Assembly (NCBI RefSeq): GCF_019052365.1
Contig: NZ_JAHQUY010000088.1
Coordinates: 1-9,161, forward strand
Length of the DNA stretch: 9,161 nucleotides
From: Leyella stercorea
GTDB taxonomy: Bacteria; Bacteroidota; Bacteroidia; Bacteroidales; Bacteroidaceae
Direction: 5' to 3'
The position numbers and the translations under genes were made by a program. Shown here piece after piece: positions 7,189-9,161 of the stretch. The notes beneath the pieces are model-generated. The model did not search any database. It was given only the letters and a program-made list of their open reading frames with translations, and had not been told where the DNA came from. Numbering within the stretch: the stretch's first letter is position 1; every line of letters begins with the position of its first letter.

Positions 7189-7206
7189 TTTTCCCTTTGT
7201 GCGGTT

Positions 7207-8265
7207 TCAGCCGAGCGAAGCGGCAAAGCGGCGGAGGTTGCGGCTTGCCACTTCCTTCTTTACAGCCTCCTCCAGTGGCATTCCGTCGGGCGTAATGCTT
7301 TCTACGAATGTGAAACCGGCGTCAGTGAGCAAACTCCTGTCGCTCACGCAGCCAGCCACAAGCCCTACGGGCACGCCCGTCTGCTGCCCACGCATCAGTA
7401 TTTGCTGCGGCAACTTGCCCATGAGCGTCTGGCGGTCGGCGCCGCCTTCGCCCGTTATTATAAGGTCGGCACCCTTTATCTTCTCGTCGAAGCCGATGAT
7501 GTCGAGCAGCAGGTCAGCGCCCGACTTCATCTCGGCTCCGAGATACTGCATGAAGGCATAACCCAGTCCGCCGGCAGCTCCTGCTCCAGGCTCTGCGCTT
7601 CGGTCGAAGCCGAAGTGCAGAGCCGACTTCTCGGCGAACAGCTGCGCACGGCGGTCGAGCTGAGCTACCATCTCGGGCGTGGCACCCTTCTGCGGACCAT
7701 ATACATGTGCCGCGCCGTTCTCGCCGCACAGCGGATTGTCTACATCGCAAGCGAGGGTAAACCTACATTCGCCAAGCTCCGTCTTCAGCGCCTCGTCGAA
7801 GTTCTTGCCGCGGGCGAAGATGTCCACCAGTGCCTTTATCATTCCGATGCCGGCATCGCTCGTGGCGGTGCCGCCGAGTCCGATGACGAATTTGCGGCAT
7901 CCGCGCTTGATGGCTCTCGCGAGCAGTTCGCCCACGCCGTATGAGGTGGCTCGCATCGGGTTGCGCTCCTCCTCCTTGATAAGGCTGAGTCCGCACGCCT
8001 GAGCCACTTCCACTATCGCCGTGCCGTCGGGCGTCACGCCGTAATGTGCATCCGTGCGACGCATCATCAGGTCGTGTATGTACACCGGCTCCAATGTTCC
8101 GCCCGTGGCAGCCGTGAACGCCGAAAGCATTCCGTCGCCGCCGTCCGACATCGGCAGGCACACTGTCTCGATGCCCTTAGCGTTTAACACCTCGGCGATT
8201 TCGTCCTCCACTTCCTGTGAGGACATGCAGCCCTTGAACGAATCTGTAGCAAGTATATATTTCAT
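7207..8265 (-). CDS. Glycerate kinase (type I, GlxK/GarK family)
   Basis: A 352-residue cytoplasmic enzyme that phosphorylates D-glycerate with ATP to give phosphoglycerate, feeding glycerate into glycolysis or serine metabolism. Family motifs in order: TDSFKG (7-12), LPMSDGGDGM (37-46), GLGGTATSDAGIGM (129-142), ACDVDNPLCG (172-181), YGPQKGA (189-195), PGAGAAGGLGYAF (226-238) and DLIITGEGGADRQTLMGKLP (267-286). The product is somewhat shorter than the roughly 380 residues usual, mainly just after the GLGG motif, but all core motifs are present. In the TGEG loop, G-A replaces the R-I/L seen in many relatives; I read this as lineage variation, not damage. The ATG is preceded by an A-rich leader (AAAAGACAC). 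Stop is TGA. It is separated from the tolC-like gene by 99 bp with its own promoter, so a functional link to efflux is not indicated. Which of the 2- or 3-phosphate is formed cannot be told from sequence. Confidence 0.93.
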   Translation of the reverse strand: MKYILATDSFKGCMSSQEVEDEIAEVLNAKGIETVCLPMSDGGDGMLSAFTAATGGTLEPVYIHDLMMRRTDAHYGVTPDGTAIVEVAQACGLSLIKEEERNPMRATSYGVGELLARAIKRGCRKFVIGLGGTATSDAGIGMIKALVDIFARGKNFDEALKTELGECRFTLACDVDNPLCGENGAAHVYGPQKGATPEMVAQLDRRAQLFAEKSALHFGFDRSAEPGAGAAGGLGYAFMQYLGAEMKSGADLLLDIIGFDEKIKGADLIITGEGGADRQTLMGKLPQQILMRGQQTGVPVGLVAGCVSDRSLLTDAGFTFVESITPDGMPLEEAVKKEVASRNLRRFAASLG

Positions 8266-8301
8266 GTGTCTTTTGTTAATAATGTTGGTCTTTTAAATAA
8301 G

Positions 8302-8347
8302 AAAATGAACAAAAGAGAATATATTATTATTTTCTTTTGTTCATTTT
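8302..8347. terminator. Long bidirectional terminator-like hairpin
   Basis: AAAATGAACAAAAGA (8302-8316) pairs perfectly with TCTTTTGTTCATTTT (8333-8347). The stem continues through five more pairs (8317-8321 with 8328-8332, one a G-T wobble), giving about 20 bp and a 6-base loop. It begins one base after the TAA of the HTH gene on the minus strand. A T-rich flank follows on both strands, including TTTTTTT at 8344-8350 on plus. It probably ends the HTH/toxin-like transcript and insulates glycerate kinase downstream. The stem is AT-rich, so strength is uncertain. Confidence 0.7.
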
Positions 8348-8348
8348 T

Positions 8349-8615
8349 TTAGTGGGCAATACTGATAAGTTTACAACCTAATGCAATTTCTATTTTTGCA
8401 ATAGTTTGCATTGTAAAGTTATGTCTGCCAGTCATCCATTTCGAGATTTCAGACTCTCGTTTGTGGAGCTGATTGGCAAAGTCTTTTTGGGTGAGATTCT
8501 TCATTTTGAGTATCTCACTGATGCGCTCTGCTATTCCGAATGAGAGTTCGAATTCTGCTTTTTGCTCTTCAGGAATAGCTGCAAGGCATTGTCTGAATAG
8601 TTGATTATGTACCAT
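8349..8615 (-). CDS. XRE-type helix-turn-helix protein, candidate antitoxin
   Basis: An 88-residue protein with one helix-turn-helix domain of the Cro/C1 (XRE) type at about 28-82. Landmarks are AERISEILKMKNLTQKDFAN (29-48), the recognition-helix region KRESEISKWMTGRHNFTMQT (52-71), and IAKIEIALGCKL (72-83). The N-terminal segment PEEQKAEFELSFGIAERI is an extension often seen on small Bacteroidetes HTH antitoxins. It starts 11 bp after the stop of the toxin-like gene on the same strand, so the two are almost certainly cotranscribed, in the toxin-first order of HigBA modules. The likely role is to bind the partner protein and repress the shared promoter. Base composition is much more AT-rich than the glycerate kinase gene next door, consistent with acquisition. 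HTH assignment is firm; antitoxin function is inferred. Confidence 0.85.
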   Translation of the reverse strand: MVHNQLFRQCLAAIPEEQKAEFELSFGIAERISEILKMKNLTQKDFANQLHKRESEISKWMTGRHNFTMQTIAKIEIALGCKLISIAH

Positions 8616-8626
8616 AATACAATATT

Positions 8627-9103
8627 TTAAATTTCAAACGTGGCACTCTGTATGTCTATTATCATATTTTTCTCTATAGTTACACGACCTGTTTTCTGTG
8701 CTTTGAGAAGAACTTTGTCAAAAGTCTGCAAATCCATTACATATCCGCTCAATTTCTCATTTTCTTGATAGGTACGAGTTGTCTTAACACCTCCATTTCC
8801 AAGAATGAGAATCTTGTCAGAGATTCGCAAACAATAAAGGCGAAGTTTTCGTGAATCGATGGCTAAAGCCTTTACATTGTCACTCATTTTACCCTCATTG
8901 CGGAAGAAACGTTCAAGAGCTCCTTTGTCTATAATTTTTGAAAGTGCTAAAAGAATGATATTGAAATCTTTATTGTAAGTTGCATTATCTTTGAATTCAT
9001 TTAGGAACTTTTCAAATTCACTCTCCTTGCTTTTATCAAAACATATGGAGAACATTCCGACATTATCGTTTTGTTCAATAGTTTTAAGTGATATAGTTGC
9101 CAT
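8627..9103 (-). CDS. Candidate RelE/HigB-like toxin, divergent (hypothetical)
   Basis: I do not recognise a named family with certainty. The 158-residue product (from MATISLKT) has an N-terminal part with predicted helices (about 24-75, Lys/Glu/Phe-rich). The segment SRKLRLYCLRISDKILILG (84-102) then GGVKTTRTYQE (104-114) resembles the Arg/Lys-bearing beta strands of RelE/HigB-type toxins (K-x-R-x-Y-x-x-R, a hydrophobic strand, then G-x-x-K). Possible active residues are K86, R88, Y90, R93 and K107. The frame is open 19 codons further upstream (ATG at 9158-9160). I prefer 9101-9103 because the extension is AT-rich, has no family character, and overlaps a weak -7-like box (TATCTTTA, 9128-9135) 24 bp before the chosen ATG. 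An XRE-type gene follows after 11 bp. A type II toxin is the best guess; an unrelated partner of the HTH protein is possible. Confidence 0.6.
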   Translation of the reverse strand: MATISLKTIEQNDNVGMFSICFDKSKESEFEKFLNEFKDNATYNKDFNIILLALSKIIDKGALERFFRNEGKMSDNVKALAIDSRKLRLYCLRISDKILILGNGGVKTTRTYQENEKLSGYVMDLQTFDKVLLKAQKTGRVTIEKNMIIDIQSATFEI

Positions 9104-9127
9104 ATTTGTTTGCGATTTTATTTGCTG

Positions 9128-9148
9128 TAAAGATAAACAAAATATTTT
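9128..9148 (-). promoter_or_regulatory. Possible promoter/operator of the toxin-like/HTH pair
   Basis: On the minus strand TATCTTTA (9128-9135) matches the Bacteroidetes -7 consensus TAnnTTTG except for its last base, and lies 24 bp upstream of the preferred ATG. No TTTG is seen at -33 spacing, and the window ends soon after. Just upstream is the self-complementary AAAATATTTT (9139-9148), a possible site for autorepression by the HTH protein. Both signals are weak in such AT-rich sequence. Confidence 0.25.
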
Positions 9149-9161
9149 AATAATATTCATT

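Noticed and set aside
7153..7944. 263-codon plus-strand open frame antisense to glycerate kinase
   Set aside because: The minus-strand frame carries all glycerate kinase motifs. The plus-strand product has no family character.
8266..8301. Promoter for glycerate kinase in the gap after the hairpin
   Set aside because: No TAnnTTTG-like box with a correctly spaced TTTG could be found; read-through or an unrecognised promoter remains possible.

Overview
The window looks like a chromosomal segment from a Bacteroidales bacterium, most likely Prevotella or a close relative. The evidence is: A-rich translation starts with no clear Shine-Dalgarno; -7 boxes resembling the Bacteroidetes consensus TAnnTTTG; Bacteroidetes-style exported proteins with signal peptides ending in A-x-A-Q; and an intergenic array of TTTTGAAT/TTTTGAG units. 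This assignment is inferred from sequence character, not from a database match.

Layout. (1) 83-1753 (+): an exported protein with a trypsin-like N-terminal domain that appears catalytically dead, followed by tetratricopeptide repeats. It ends at a strong terminator hairpin (1774-1809). (2) 7107 down to 1808 (-): a tripartite drug-efflux cluster in the order TolC-type outer-membrane channel, EmrA/HlyD-type periplasmic adaptor, EmrB-type 14-helix MFS pump, AraC-family regulator. A match to the Bacteroidetes -7 box lies just upstream of the tolC-like gene, next to a perfect palindrome and a direct repeat. The adaptor and pump genes abut (TAA followed at once by ATG). The 213-bp gap between the tolC-like gene and the adaptor gene is filled with the AT-rich array, including a perfect 28-bp inverted repeat. 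The AraC gene has its own candidate promoter in the 38-bp gap behind the pump gene. (3) 8265-7207 (-): a type I glycerate kinase. (4) 9103-8349 (-): a visibly more AT-rich two-gene cassette, a 158-residue RelE/HigB-like candidate toxin followed 11 bp later by an 88-residue XRE-type helix-turn-helix protein, ending at a long bidirectional hairpin.

How the genes could work together. The pump, adaptor and channel should span both membranes and expel small amphiphilic toxicants, with the AraC protein as the likely local regulator. Glycerate kinase is housekeeping metabolism and not evidently linked. The HTH/toxin-like pair resembles a HigBA-type toxin-antitoxin module in both order and composition. 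No strong case for a wholly new multi-gene system is visible. The items most worth a second look are the pseudo-protease/TPR protein, the repeat array that replaces the adaptor gene's leader, and the divergent toxin candidate. No intergenic stretch exceeds 300 bases.
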